DNA from: Actinopolyspora xinjiangensis | GTDB taxonomy: Bacteria > Actinomycetota > Actinomycetes > Mycobacteriales > Pseudonocardiaceae | Direction: 5' to 3' | Assembly (NCBI RefSeq): GCF_900104475.1 | Contig: NZ_FNJR01000003.1 | Location: forward strand, 164,917 to 228,916 | Length of the DNA stretch: 64,000 nt | Part shown: positions 42,679 to 51,997 of the stretch, in pieces | Numbering within the stretch: the stretch's first letter is position 1 | How the letters are laid out: every line of letters starts with the position of its first letter | The notes under the pieces: generated by a model | What the model was told of the DNA's origin: nothing | Database searches by the model: none | What the model saw: the letters and a program-made list of their open reading frames with translations, nothing else | Made by a program: the position numbers and the translations under genes

Positions 42679-43191
42679 ATGCACATCACGGCGACGCGGG
42701 GTGACATCACCGAACAACGAGTCGACGCCGTGGTCAACGCGGCCAACTCCACCCTGCTGGGTGGCGGCGGTGTCGACGGTGCCATTCATCGAGCTGGTGG
42801 GCGGGAGATCCTGCGTGCCTGCGAACGGTTGCGCGCCAACGACTACCCCGAGGGACTCCCGGTGGGGGAGGCCGTCGCCACCACGGCGGGTGAACTACCC
42901 GCCCGCTGGGTGATACACACCGTCGGCCCGACCTACTCCGCCACGCGGGACCGCTCACGGCTGCTGGCCGCCTGCCACCGGGAGTCCCTCCGGGTCGCGG
43001 ACTCGTTGGGGGCGACCAGCGTGGCTTTTCCCGCGATATCGACAGGCGTCTACCGGTATCCGGTCGATGAGGCCGCGGAAGTGGCCGTCAACGCGATCCG
43101 CGAAACGGACACCGATGTGGAACTCGTGCGGTTCGTCCTGTTCGACGAGCGGACGTATCGCGTCTTCGCCGCCGTGACCGACCGGCAGTAG
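42679..43191 (+). CDS. macro-domain protein (O-acetyl-ADP-ribose deacetylase-like)
   Basis: A 170-residue single macro domain. VDAVVNAANSTLLGGGGVDGAIH is split by the catalytic Asn/Asp pair, RWVIHTVGPTY follows, and FPAISTGVYRYP is the diphosphate loop; together these match YmdB-like deacetylases that hydrolyse O-acetyl-ADP-ribose or remove mono-ADP-ribose from acidic residues. No partner ADP-ribosyltransferase gene is adjacent, so a general detoxifying or signalling role is more likely than a toxin-antitoxin pair. Confidence 0.92.
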   Translation: MHITATRGDITEQRVDAVVNAANSTLLGGGGVDGAIHRAGGREILRACERLRANDYPEGLPVGEAVATTAGELPARWVIHTVGPTYSATRDRSRLLAACHRESLRVADSLGATSVAFPAISTGVYRYPVDEAAEVAVNAIRETDTDVELVRFVLFDERTYRVFAAVTDRQ

Positions 43192-43327
43192 TTCCTCCGG
43201 AGCTGGAACGGGTACGTCCCGCTCATGCTTCCGAGCGAGATCGACATCTTCGGACGGGAGTCACGGCCGTTCCGTGCCAGAGGAGTAGGGGAAGTTTCCG
43301 ACCCGAAACAGGAACGCAGCGATCACT

Positions 43328-43891
43328 GTGATCCGTGCGAGAGCACGCCTCACGACCGGGGTTCTCGTGCCCCTGGCGAGCCTGGGGCTCGCACTTCCGG
43401 CCGCCACCGAATCCGAAAACACCGATTTCGGACCTCTGGTCCGGCCGGCCGCCGAGCGGCTGGCGGTGGCCGATCAGGTGGCGGCCGCCAAGTACGAGAG
43501 CGGTGACCCCGTGGAAGCTCCAGCCCGGGAGCGCGAGGTACTGGCCGAGGTATCCGAGCACGCCGAGCGCGCGGGGCTCGACCCCGCGGTCGCGACCGAG
43601 GTGTTCCGGGACCGGATCGAGGCGAACAAGCTGGTTCAGCGGTGTTTGATCTCCAGGTGGGAAAGCGGCACCACGGCTCCCCCGCGAGGGCATCCGGACA
43701 TGGACGATGTCCGTGACCGAACAGACGAGATCAACCAGGGTCTGCTGGACACATTGCTCGGCACCAAGTCCGTCCGCCACGATCCGGGCTGCCGTGCGGA
43801 ACTGACCAGGACGAGCATCCGGGCGGCCTCGAGGCTGGACGCGCTGCACGCTCGGGCACTGGGACGGGGGCTGCACTCCGTGTGCCGCTGA
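43328..43891 (+). CDS. secreted chorismate mutase, AroQ-gamma type
   Basis: A 187-residue exported all-helical enzyme that converts chorismate to prephenate. A signal peptide ends near LPAATES (residue 28). The active-site helices show ERLAVADQVAAAKYESG, FRDRIEANKLVQ and AASRLDALHA, matching the secreted Rv1885c-type mutase: Arg, Lys and Gln ligands are all present. The GTG start has only a weak ribosome binding site. Two cysteines (Cys106-area and C-terminal) may form a disulfide as in the mycobacterial enzyme. Why chorismate mutase is exported is not known. Confidence 0.88.
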   Translation: MIRARARLTTGVLVPLASLGLALPAATESENTDFGPLVRPAAERLAVADQVAAAKYESGDPVEAPAREREVLAEVSEHAERAGLDPAVATEVFRDRIEANKLVQRCLISRWESGTTAPPRGHPDMDDVRDRTDEINQGLLDTLLGTKSVRHDPGCRAELTRTSIRAASRLDALHARALGRGLHSVCR

Positions 43892-44104
43892 ACGGTTTCC
43901 CTCCCCGGCGGATGAACGGGCCCGCCCGGTGCGGGTACCGCTCGTCCGCCGGAACATCACCATCTCTCCTCCCCTGCGGAACGAGCCGAGAGAGCGGTCA
44001 GCACGGCGGGGGATCTTTCGGGGGCGGTCGGTTTCCGGGATGTTCACGGCCGGGATGTCGACGTGGATCACACTCCGATGTACGTCACATTACGGCCATC
44101 ATTG

Positions 44105-44118
44105 CCGTTACGTAACGG
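44105..44118. promoter_or_regulatory. 14-bp palindrome upstream of the SulP gene
   Basis: CCGTTACGTAACGG, a perfect palindrome about 85 bp before the SulP start, in an AT-richer patch (44080-44125). Candidate repressor operator; the regulator is unknown. Nothing else was found in 43892-44203. Confidence 0.4.
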
Positions 44119-44203
44119 TAGAGTGCGGTGCGGTCGCGTGAGCCCCACGGGTGTGGCTCCGCTCGAATCGATCCCATCCGAACTTCTCCTCGCACGAAAG
44201 AAG

Positions 44204-45688
44204 ATGATGTCGCTTCCCGCTGTCCTGCGAACACGTCCGTCATGGCTGTCCCCGCGCGTGCTGCGCACCGAAGTACTGGCCGGACTCGTCGTCGCGCTCG
44301 CGCTCATCCCCGAGGCGATCTCGTTCTCCATCATCGCCGGGGTCGACCCGCGCGTCGGACTGTTCGCCTCGTTCACCATGGCGGTGACTATCTCGCTGGT
44401 CGGCGGGCGCCGTGCCATGATCTCGGCGGCCACCGGGGCGATCGCGCTGGTCGTCGCCCCCGTGGCCCAGCAGCACGGCGTGGAGTACCTGGTGGCCACC
44501 GTGATTCTCGGCGGTCTGTTCCAGGCGACGCTGGGTGTGCTCGGCGTGGCCCGACTGATGCGCTTTCTGCCCCGCAGCGTCATGGTCGGATTCGTCAACG
44601 CGCTGGCCATCCTGATCTTCACCGCACAACTGCCCTACCTCACCGACGTCCCCTGGAGCGTCTACGCGCTCGTGGCGGTGGGGCTGGCGCTCATGGTCGG
44701 CCTGCCCCGGCTGACCACGGCGATCCCGGCCCCGCTGGTGTCCATCGTCGCGCTCACCGCGTTCACCGTGGCGGCGGGCATCGCCGTTCCCACCGTCGGC
44801 GACCAGGGCGAACTGCCGAGCACCCTGCCGGTGCTGGGCATCCCCGCCGTGCCGATGACCCTCGAGACCCTGCGGATCATCGCCCCGTACGCGCTGGCAC
44901 TGGCCCTGGTCGGACTCATGGAGTCACTGATGACCGCCAAACTCGTCGACGACATCACCGACGAGCACTCCGACAAGACTCGCGAGTCCTGGGGTCAGGG
45001 CGTGGCCAACATCGTCACCGGCTTCTTCGGCGGCATGGGCGGCTGCGCCATGATCGGCCAAACCATGATCAACGTGAAGTCCAGCGGGGCGAGGACCAGA
45101 TTGTCCACTTTCCTCGCCGGGGTGTTCCTGCTGGTCCTGGTCGTGACACTGGGTCCGGTCGTGGCCATGATCCCCATGGCCGCCCTGGTCGGGGTCATGA
45201 TCATGGTCGCGGTGGGCACCTTCGACTGGCACAGCCTCCACCCGAGAACGCTGCGCATGATGCCCAAGAGCGAAACAGCCGTGATGCTGGCCACCGTCGC
45301 GGTCACCGTGTTCACCCACAACCTCGCCATCGGAGTCGTGATCGGCGTCGTCGTGGCCCTGGTGCTGTTCGCCCACCGAGTGGCACACCTGGTCCACGTC
45401 GACAGCGTCCTCGACCCGGACGGCAGCACGAAGATCTACCGCGTGACCGGCCAGCTCTTCTTCGCCTCCAGCAACGACCTGGTCTTCCAATTCGACTACG
45501 CGGGCGACCCGGACAACGTCGTCATCGACCTCTCCGGAGCACACATCTGGGACGCCTCCACCGTGGCCTCACTCGACGCCATCGAAACCAAATACCACCA
45601 GCGCGGCATCACGGTCTCGATCACCGGCATGAACGAACCGAGCAAACAACGCCACGCCGCACTGGCGGGGCAACTCGGCGGCCACTGA
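44204..45688 (+). CDS. SulP family inorganic anion transporter with STAS domain
   Basis: A 494-residue SLC26/SulP protein. The membrane part (about 20-400) has PEAISFSIIAGVDPRVGLFAS at the anion site, SAATGAIALVVAP, and GGCAMIGQTMINVKSSG. The C-terminal STAS domain (about 415-490) contains VVIDLSGAHIWDASTVASLD. Bicarbonate or sulfate is the usual cargo. Start ATG 44204 (tandem ATG) after GAAAGAAG. Converges with a MerR gene. Confidence 0.9.
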   Translation: MMSLPAVLRTRPSWLSPRVLRTEVLAGLVVALALIPEAISFSIIAGVDPRVGLFASFTMAVTISLVGGRRAMISAATGAIALVVAPVAQQHGVEYLVATVILGGLFQATLGVLGVARLMRFLPRSVMVGFVNALAILIFTAQLPYLTDVPWSVYALVAVGLALMVGLPRLTTAIPAPLVSIVALTAFTVAAGIAVPTVGDQGELPSTLPVLGIPAVPMTLETLRIIAPYALALALVGLMESLMTAKLVDDITDEHSDKTRESWGQGVANIVTGFFGGMGGCAMIGQTMINVKSSGARTRLSTFLAGVFLLVLVVTLGPVVAMIPMAALVGVMIMVAVGTFDWHSLHPRTLRMMPKSETAVMLATVAVTVFTHNLAIGVVIGVVVALVLFAHRVAHLVHVDSVLDPDGSTKIYRVTGQLFFASSNDLVFQFDYAGDPDNVVIDLSGAHIWDASTVASLDAIETKYHQRGITVSITGMNEPSKQRHAALAGQLGGH

Positions 45689-45865
45689 GCGGTTCGGCGG
45701 CGGAAAAGCCCCGAGCTGACCGGTGGGCCTCCCCGCCGGTCAGCGGCCGAACGAACGCACGGCAGACCTCTCACACACGTCGTCGGGGGCGGAACGGGCA
45801 ACCCGCGCCGTCCCCGATGAGCCGTTCCGGCGAGCTCCACCCTCCGATCGACCGGGCCCAGTCGC

Positions 45866-46240
45866 TCAGGAGAGTCGCTGCCGCAGGGTTGCCGCGAACT
45901 CCTCGGCGACCCGCAATCGTTCCCGCAGGTCGGCACAGCGCTGACGCACCTCGTCGTGGAACTCCTCCAGCCTGTGCCTGCTCTCCTCCGACAAGCCCTG
46001 CTCTCCTTCGGACTCGTCGAGGATCCCCAGCAGTTCGCGCATCTCCTCGAGCTGGAAGCCCAGCGGCTTCATCCGCTTGATCACGTTCAGCCGCTCGATG
46101 TCCGGCTCGGTGTAGAGCCGGAAACCACCCTGACTGCGCGTGCTCGGCGCCACCAGGCCGACTTCCTCGTAGTAGCGGATCGTGCGCAGTGAGAGACCGG
46201 TGCGTTCGGCGACCTCACCGATCTGCACATGCCCGGACAC
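45866..46240 (-). CDS. MerR-family transcriptional regulator
   Basis: A 124-residue protein with the MerR winged HTH at the N-terminus (HVQIGEVAERTGLSLRTIRYYEEVGLV) split here by reference only: residues about 5-30, then TEPDIERLNVIKRMKPLGFQLEEM. A coiled-coil dimerisation helix with no cysteine-rich effector loop ends the protein, so it is not a metal sensor of the MerR/ZntR kind. GTG 46240 follows GGAAGGGG. The target is unknown; its 5' side faces the P450 gene. Confidence 0.85.
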   Translation of the reverse strand: MSGHVQIGEVAERTGLSLRTIRYYEEVGLVAPSTRSQGGFRLYTEPDIERLNVIKRMKPLGFQLEEMRELLGILDESEGEQGLSEESRHRLEEFHDEVRQRCADLRERLRVAEEFAATLRQRLS

Positions 46241-46677
46241 GATCGCGCCCCTTCCCACGCCACGGCTGTCGACGGCCAGGCCGCCACGGCTGGATCACCG
46301 TCGACCGTCGATTGTCGCCCAGAGCCTCGGCCACTTCGTAACCGACCTCCGCCGTCCCCACTCGGAACCGGCCGGGCGACACCACACGGAGCCCGGCTTC
46401 GGCGAAGCGCGAGTACCGCTCCGCCGAAGCCGAGCCGGAGAGTTCCCGACTCGAAGAACCGCTCCTGGCGAACCGAGCCGCATCCGTCGCGGCGTGAGTC
46501 CGCGAGCGGAAAGACGAGCACCCCCGCACGGCGCGGACTCACCCGAAAATCCCATCACCCGAATCTTGTAGCGAAACGAAGCTCCCGAATACACTGAAAA
46601 AATCACCATCGATCAGAAAGATCGTCCCGCCCCCGTGCGCGGGGAAGAACCGCGCAAAATCCCACCGGGAGGACGTT
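46241..46677. other. divergent intergenic region between merR-like and P450 genes
   Basis: 437 bp without a credible gene. An AT-richer stretch near 46555-46625 is the likely P450 promoter, and a CCCCGTGCGCGGGG hairpin (46631-46644) lies in its leader, about 35 nt before the start. Confidence 0.45.
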
Positions 46678-47892
46678 GTGCAGACACCCAACACGGAAAC
46701 ACCGGTTTTCCCCTTCGCCAACTCCTCGGCCAACCACGTCGACGAGATCTACACTCGACTGAGAACCGAAAACCCGGTGAGCAGGGTCGTGCTGTCGGGC
46801 GTGCCGGTGTGGCTGGTGACGCGGAACGAGGACGTGAGGTTCGTCCTGTCGGACAACCGTTTCAGCCTGGCCAGAAGTCTCGACGAGGACATTCCGAGAC
46901 TGGGCACGTTCGCGCCGCAACCCGGGTCGATCCTGGCTTCGGACCCTCCCGAGCACACCCGTATCCGCAAACTGGCCGCCAAGGCCTTCACGGTTCGCCG
47001 CATCGAGCGACTGCGCCCCTACGTGCGGCAGACCTCCGAGGAACTGCTCGACCGGCTCACGCGGCACGGGAGCCCCGCGGACCTGGTCGAGAATTTCGCC
47101 GCCCCGCTTCCCATCAAAATCATATGCACCATACTCGGCGTCCCCGAAAAGGACCAGTCCAAATTCCGCGACTGGACGGAGAAGATCGCCAGTGTGACCG
47201 GAACTCCTCTCGAGGAGGTACAGGCGGGCTGGGAACAACTGCAGGACTACACGACCGACCTGGTGAACGAAAAACGGCGGAATCCCACCGACGACCTGCT
47301 CAGCGCCCTGGTCTCGGCTCGTGACGAGGACGACAAACTGAGCGAGCAGGAACTCGTGCAATTCGGGCTCACGCTGCTCGCCGCCGGTCACGAGACGACC
47401 AAGAATCAGCTCGCCAACTCGGTCCTGGTGCTGCTGCGCCACTATCCGGAACAATGGCGACGCCTGCGCGAGAATCCCGAGCTGATCCCCGGTGCGGTCG
47501 AAGAACTGCTGCGCTACGTGCCACTGTTCGGTTTCGACGTGACCTTTCCCCGGGTGGCTCTCGAGGAGGTCGTCCTCAACGGAGTGACCGTGCGCGAGGG
47601 CGATACCGTGCTCGTCGCGCTGTCCTCGGCGAACCGTGACGGCGATGTCTTCGACGCCCCCGACACCCTCGACGTCGAACGCGTGGACAACCACCACCTC
47701 GCCTTCGGCAGCGGAGTGCACCGCTGCCTGGGGGCCCAGCTGGCCAAGATCGAGCTCGAGGTGGGGCTTGAGGGTCTGCTGCGTCGCTTCCCCCACATGG
47801 AAACGGCCCTGGACGGCGAGGAGCCGCGCTGGAAGCCGGGCAGCTTCATCCGCTCCCTGCGGGAACTTCCAGTCCGCTGGGGTACGACCTGA
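46678..47892 (+). CDS. cytochrome P450
   Basis: A 404-residue soluble bacterial P450. The I-helix oxygen-binding motif is AGHETT, the K-helix ExxR is EELLR, and the heme loop FGSGVHRCLG places the thiolate ligand at Cys350. The N-terminal SDPPEHTRIRKLAAKAFT is the usual C-helix segment. It lacks a membrane anchor and needs separate ferredoxin and reductase, none of which is adjacent. The GTG start follows GGGAGGA. Macrolide- or antibiotic-tailoring CYP107-like families are the nearest by pattern, but a biosynthetic partner is absent. Confidence 0.93.
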   Translation: MQTPNTETPVFPFANSSANHVDEIYTRLRTENPVSRVVLSGVPVWLVTRNEDVRFVLSDNRFSLARSLDEDIPRLGTFAPQPGSILASDPPEHTRIRKLAAKAFTVRRIERLRPYVRQTSEELLDRLTRHGSPADLVENFAAPLPIKIICTILGVPEKDQSKFRDWTEKIASVTGTPLEEVQAGWEQLQDYTTDLVNEKRRNPTDDLLSALVSARDEDDKLSEQELVQFGLTLLAAGHETTKNQLANSVLVLLRHYPEQWRRLRENPELIPGAVEELLRYVPLFGFDVTFPRVALEEVVLNGVTVREGDTVLVALSSANRDGDVFDAPDTLDVERVDNHHLAFGSGVHRCLGAQLAKIELEVGLEGLLRRFPHMETALDGEEPRWKPGSFIRSLRELPVRWGTT

Positions 47893-48181
47893 TGAGCCTT
47901 CCTCGTGCCACCGCCCGGCGGTAGTGCTTCACACAACCGCGGTGAGAGACCGGCCGGGGACTCCCGCCGACGGTCCCGCTCCGGCAGAGCTCCGAGGCGG
48001 CGGGAACCATCGGCTCCTCGCGAGACGTGCCGTTCGGGCACGACCGCGTAGGCGGCCCCACTCGCGTCGTCCCCGGCACCCCGCTATCCGAAGAGGTTGG
48101 TGAGCTGTGTCGCACCCGCTCGATCGAATACCGACCGCGTGGTATGCCTGCCGATCACAGGTTGACGCCGTGGAGGTGAGC

Positions 48182-49207
48182 ATGTCGGGTGCGGACTGGA
48201 CACGACCGGGAGCCCACGAGGTCGCCCCGGGGGTGCATCGGATTCCGCTGCCGATGCCCGGGGACGGATTGCGCGCGGTGAACGTGTACGCGATTCGTGA
48301 CACCTCGGCCATCACCCTGGTCGACGGCGGCTGGGCGCTTGCCGAGTCCCGCGACCGGCTGGCCGAAGCACTGGCCACGCTGGGGGCGGAGCTCACCGAC
48401 ATAACCCGTGTACTCGTCACCCACGTCCACCGGGACCACTACACCCAGGCGGTGACACTGCGGAACGAGACCGGATGCCGAATCGGACTCGGAGCCGCGG
48501 AACGGCCCAACCTGCGACGCCTCATGGCCTCCGATCACGTACCGATGCGAACCCAGCGCGAGCAACTGCTGGAGTGCGGTGCCAAGAACCTCGTCGACGC
48601 ACTGGCCGCCGAGTTCGACATCCCGGAAGCCCTTCCCCCGGAAGGCACCTGGCAGGAGCCCGACGAATGGCTCGACGAAACGACGGACCTGTGCCTGGGG
48701 GAACGAACACTGCGCGTGCTCCCGACACCGGGCCACACCCGAGGCCACGTGGTGTTTCTCGACGAGGCCGAGGGCCTGATGTTCACCGGTGACCACGTGC
48801 TGCCGCACATCTCCCCCTCCATCGCGCTGGAACAGGCCCCCAACCCGTTGCCGTTACGGGATTACCTCGACTCGCTGCGGATGGTCCGCTCGCTGCCGGA
48901 CGCGCGAATGCTGCCCGCCCACGGCCCGGCGGGGACGAGCGTGCACTCCCGGGTCGACGAACTGCTGCGACACCACGAACGACGGTTGACGACCATGGCC
49001 ACGACGGTCGCAGAGGGCGCGGAAACCGCCTACCACGCGGCGCGGACGCTGACCTGGACCCGACACGGATACGCGTTGGACGAACTCGACACGTTCAACC
49101 GCGCCCTGGCGGTACTCGAGACCGCGGTCCACCTGAAGCTCCTCGTCGAACAGGGACGCCTCGACACCGAACTGGTGGAAGGAGTCGCGTACTACACCCC
49201 GCGCTGA
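48182..49207 (+). CDS. metallo-beta-lactamase-fold hydrolase
   Basis: A 341-residue MBL-fold enzyme. The zinc motif is complete: THVHRDHY (His81, His83, Asp85, His86), with further ligands in LPTPGHTRGH and FTGDHVLP. The C-terminal helical extension (after about 240) resembles LACTB2/RNase Z-like and glyoxalase II-like hydrolases. The ATG at 48182 follows GGAGGTGA; an earlier in-frame start adds 25 residues. Likely a thioesterase or lactonase. Hydrolysis of butyrolactone signals is possible in this genome but not indicated by context. Confidence 0.88.
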   Translation: MSGADWTRPGAHEVAPGVHRIPLPMPGDGLRAVNVYAIRDTSAITLVDGGWALAESRDRLAEALATLGAELTDITRVLVTHVHRDHYTQAVTLRNETGCRIGLGAAERPNLRRLMASDHVPMRTQREQLLECGAKNLVDALAAEFDIPEALPPEGTWQEPDEWLDETTDLCLGERTLRVLPTPGHTRGHVVFLDEAEGLMFTGDHVLPHISPSIALEQAPNPLPLRDYLDSLRMVRSLPDARMLPAHGPAGTSVHSRVDELLRHHERRLTTMATTVAEGAETAYHAARTLTWTRHGYALDELDTFNRALAVLETAVHLKLLVEQGRLDTELVEGVAYYTPR

Positions 49208-49224
49208 TCCGCGGTCCGAAACGA

Positions 49225-50325
49225 TCAGTAGAAGGCGCCCGCGCTGGGATCGCCGTCTTCGCGACGGGCCCGTAGCAACGCCCCCAGCAGTGCCACCACC
49301 ACTCCTCCCAGGGCGTAGGCAGCGATGACGAGCACGTCGCCCGTCACGTGGTGGGAGCCGAAGTAGACGATGTGACGCACGGCCTCGGTCCCGGCGCCGT
49401 TGGGCAGCGCCCCGCTGATCGCACGCCAGAAGGCGGGCAGCATCTCGGGGGCATAGGCGCCTCCCGCGCTCGGGTTCCCGAGCACGACGAACAGCAACAC
49501 CGTCAAACCGATGCCCAGCACCCCGAACAACGCCTGAAACGCCATGGTCACCGCCGCGGCCGCGAACACCAACAACGCGCCGAGCCACCAGAGCGGGACG
49601 ACGTGTCCGGTCAGCGCCTCCAACCACGGCCCGACCACGAGCGCTCCACCGAGCCCGGAAACCACCGCGTAGAGCACGACGGCGGCCAACCTGATCGACG
49701 CACGGGTCGGATTTGCGGGACGCGCCCCCCTCGACACCCCCAGCAACGAGGCCACAAGGTACCCGCCGACGGTCCACCCCACCACCAGGTAGAACCCCGT
49801 CAGCCCTCGGGAGTCCCCCGGCTGGGCCGGAACCACGTCGCGCACCGAGAGCGAGCGCTGCCTCTCCCGCTGGACCTGACCGACGATTCGTTCCACCGCC
49901 TCGGCCTTTGCCGAACCACCGGCCGTGGCTAGCAGCAGCCGATCGGCCGAGGAGGCCGGTTCGAGCACGAACACCGCCGAGGTGGCACCTTCGGTGAGCA
50001 GCTGCCGCGCGCTCGACAGGTCGACGCCGGTACGAGCTCGCAGCGGTTCCTCGGGCAGATCGTCCAACCGGTCCGCCATGGGCTCGGCAGCGGGGGCGGG
50101 ACCGACGACGGTCACGGCGATCCGGTGCGGAGCGGGTTGGTGGAACGCCCCCACGTAGGACAGTATGAAGCCGAGCTGCAACAGCAGCACCCCGACGATC
50201 AGCAGAAACGTCCGGCCCGACACGGCGTCGCGTATCTCGCCGGCGAACCGACCGGACGAGGGCCGGTCCGCGGTGGTGTCGACGTCCTCGGGGGACTCGG
50301 AGTCGTCCTCGTTCCGTCTTCTCAC
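49225..50325 (-). CDS. multi-pass membrane protein with large extracytoplasmic domain, DUF3533/ABC-2-like
   Basis: A 366-residue protein. A charged cytosolic lead of about 35 residues is followed by one helix (FLLIVGVLLLQLGFILSYV), an extracytoplasmic domain of about 130 residues, and then about five helices to the end. This is the layout of YhgE/Pip and ABC-2-type permease proteins. The GTG at 50325 follows GAAGGTGG; GTG 50358 is an alternative. No ATPase gene is adjacent. Function unknown. Confidence 0.7.
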   Translation of the reverse strand: MRRRNEDDSESPEDVDTTADRPSSGRFAGEIRDAVSGRTFLLIVGVLLLQLGFILSYVGAFHQPAPHRIAVTVVGPAPAAEPMADRLDDLPEEPLRARTGVDLSSARQLLTEGATSAVFVLEPASSADRLLLATAGGSAKAEAVERIVGQVQRERQRSLSVRDVVPAQPGDSRGLTGFYLVVGWTVGGYLVASLLGVSRGARPANPTRASIRLAAVVLYAVVSGLGGALVVGPWLEALTGHVVPLWWLGALLVFAAAAVTMAFQALFGVLGIGLTVLLFVVLGNPSAGGAYAPEMLPAFWRAISGALPNGAGTEAVRHIVYFGSHHVTGDVLVIAAYALGGVVVALLGALLRARREDGDPSAGAFY

Positions 50326-50566
50326 GCCCGTACCACCTTCACGACGGTTCGTTGCCACACGCGCTCACCCACTGTGCCCGAGAGCGCGGGCACGGGCTTT
50401 TCGATCTGTTGCCGCGCGAGTACTGCACCCGCCGACGAAGGTGTGTATGATTGGCCTCGGTCGTTTTCTGGAGTCGTGTTAGAGCACGTTCGCAGATAGT
50501 TGGTGCGGGCGAGCAGCTGTCTTTGGTGTAGCTGGAGTAGGCGCCGTCTGAGATCCACGACCGTTG

Positions 50567-50589
50567 GGTGGCCGTACGGGACGGCCACC
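50567..50589 (+). promoter_or_regulatory. 5' leader hairpin of the cold-shock gene
   Basis: 9-bp perfect stem (50567-50575 with 50581-50589), about 35 nt before the start codon. Cold-shock mRNAs commonly have structured leaders that respond to temperature. The rest of 50326-50566 shows no gene and probably holds the promoter. Confidence 0.5.
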
Positions 50590-50622
50590 GGTGACCTAAA
50601 CAGCTCCCGAAAGGAGACAGCC

Positions 50623-50826
50623 ATGCCGCAGGGAACCGTGAAGTGGTTCAGCTCGGAGAAGGGCTTCGGCTTCATCGCCCCCAACGACGGCGGCCCCGAC
50701 GTCTTCGTACACTACTCCGCGATTGACGCACCGGGCTTCCGCACGCTCGACGAGGCGCAGGAAGTGGAGTACACGGTCAGCCAGGGCGCCAAGGGCCCGC
50801 AGGCCGACACCGTACGGGCGCTCTGA
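50623..50826 (+). CDS. cspA: cold-shock protein (CspA family)
   Basis: A 67-residue single cold-shock domain that binds single-stranded RNA and DNA. RNP1 is KGFGFIAP and RNP2 is VFVHYSAI. Length and sequence are normal for actinobacterial CspA. AAGGAG is seven bases before the ATG. A structured leader and a strong terminator make it a single-gene transcript. Confidence 0.97.
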   Translation: MPQGTVKWFSSEKGFGFIAPNDGGPDVFVHYSAIDAPGFRTLDEAQEVEYTVSQGAKGPQADTVRAL

Positions 50827-50857
50827 CTCCGAGCTTCGAACCCGGAACACATACGAC

Positions 50858-50889
50858 GAGGCCCGCTCACCGCGCGGTGAGCGGGCCTC
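50858..50889 (+). terminator. terminator of the cold-shock gene
   Basis: 14-bp perfect stem (50858-50871 with 50876-50889) around a GCGC loop, 32 nt after the stop. Confidence 0.9.
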
Positions 50890-51131
50890 GCTCGTCTCTC
50901 CCCGGAGGGGCATCTCCCGAACCGACGGGAACGACACCGACGGAGCCCCTCGGAGGCGGGGGCGCAGCAAGGCACCGAACAGCGCACGACGATGCTCGGC
51001 CGAACGGCGGTGTGCGCTCTCCAGGTGGGGCACGGAAGTGAAGAACTCGTCACATCAACCGCACTGAACCCCACTGAATGTGATGACGGTCGCAGCGTGC
51101 CGACGTGCTCGACTGTAAGAGTGGGCGGCCG

Positions 51132-51881
51132 ATGGCCGTTCCCGAGTTGCGAACGCGGTCCCGCACGGTCGAACCGTTCGCCGAAGCCGAGTATCCCGAA
51201 CATCCCTATCCCGGTGCGCGCCCGGACTGCTCCTTCGTCCACCTCGACGGTGTCGGGTACCCACTGCTGCCCGACCCCACGACACCCTCAGGGTGGCGAG
51301 TGCGCACCGGCAACGGAGCAGACCTCTGTCTGGACGCGTGGCTCGTCGAGCAGGGCGCCGCACCACTGCGGCGACGGCGGCCTGTACTGGCCTACGGCTC
51401 CAACGCGTGCCCGGAGAAGATCGGGTGGCTGCGCGAGAACCTGGCCCTGACCGGCCCGGCCGTGGTGTTGCGTGCGGAGTGCTCCGGCCTGGCCGCGGTG
51501 TGGTCCTCGGGGCTGCGTCCCCGGGACGGCCAGCGGCCCGCCGTGCTCGCCGCGGCGTCGGGAGTCACCGAGCAGCACACGGTCTGGTACGCCACGGCCG
51601 AACAGCGCCGGGTACTCGACCGCTGCGAAGGTCGCGGGAAACGCTACCGGCTGGTCCGGCTGCACGATTCCACCGCGATCGAGCTGGAGAACGGTCAGAC
51701 TCCCGATCGGGTGCTCGCCTACACCGCGGCGATCCGGGAAATGGCCCCACTGCTGGTGAACGACTCAGTGGTGCGGTGCGCGGAACTCGGACAACAACAG
51801 GCACTCGGACTACGGGGCAACCCCGCCGCGGGTGACGGCCTGGCCTGTTCCGAGATCGTGGGTGAACCCTCACCGGCATGA
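51132..51881 (+). CDS. gamma-glutamylcyclotransferase-like fold protein
   Basis: A 249-residue soluble protein. RPVLAYGSNACPEKIGWL carries the YGSN substrate loop of the GGCT/BtrG superfamily, preceded by an unusual 75-residue N-terminal extension. The middle VWYATAEQRRVLDRCEG matches the strand bearing the catalytic Glu of that fold, though the exact catalytic residue is not certain. Start ATG 51132 has only a weak GGGCGG site. Function unknown; small-molecule amine or peptide cyclisation would fit the family. Confidence 0.6.
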   Translation: MAVPELRTRSRTVEPFAEAEYPEHPYPGARPDCSFVHLDGVGYPLLPDPTTPSGWRVRTGNGADLCLDAWLVEQGAAPLRRRRPVLAYGSNACPEKIGWLRENLALTGPAVVLRAECSGLAAVWSSGLRPRDGQRPAVLAAASGVTEQHTVWYATAEQRRVLDRCEGRGKRYRLVRLHDSTAIELENGQTPDRVLAYTAAIREMAPLLVNDSVVRCAELGQQQALGLRGNPAAGDGLACSEIVGEPSPA

Positions 51882-51997
51882 ACCGGTCTCCGGGACCGGA
51901 AAGCCGTCCCCGAGCTCTCCGCTTGGGAACTACGATCGAGTAACTTCGCCGTTCTTACACTTCCGAGCGAGATCGGAACCGGACTACGTTCACCAGG

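Noticed and set aside
42679-43191. Macro domain as antitoxin of a DarT-like toxin pair
   Set aside because: No ADP-ribosyltransferase gene lies on either side; the neighbours are a TSUP transporter and a chorismate mutase.
46628-46655. CRISPR repeat-like sequence CCCCGTGCGCGGGGAAGAAC in the P450 leader
   Set aside because: It resembles a type I-E repeat, but it occurs once, with no spacers or second copy and no cas genes; it is better read as a leader hairpin.
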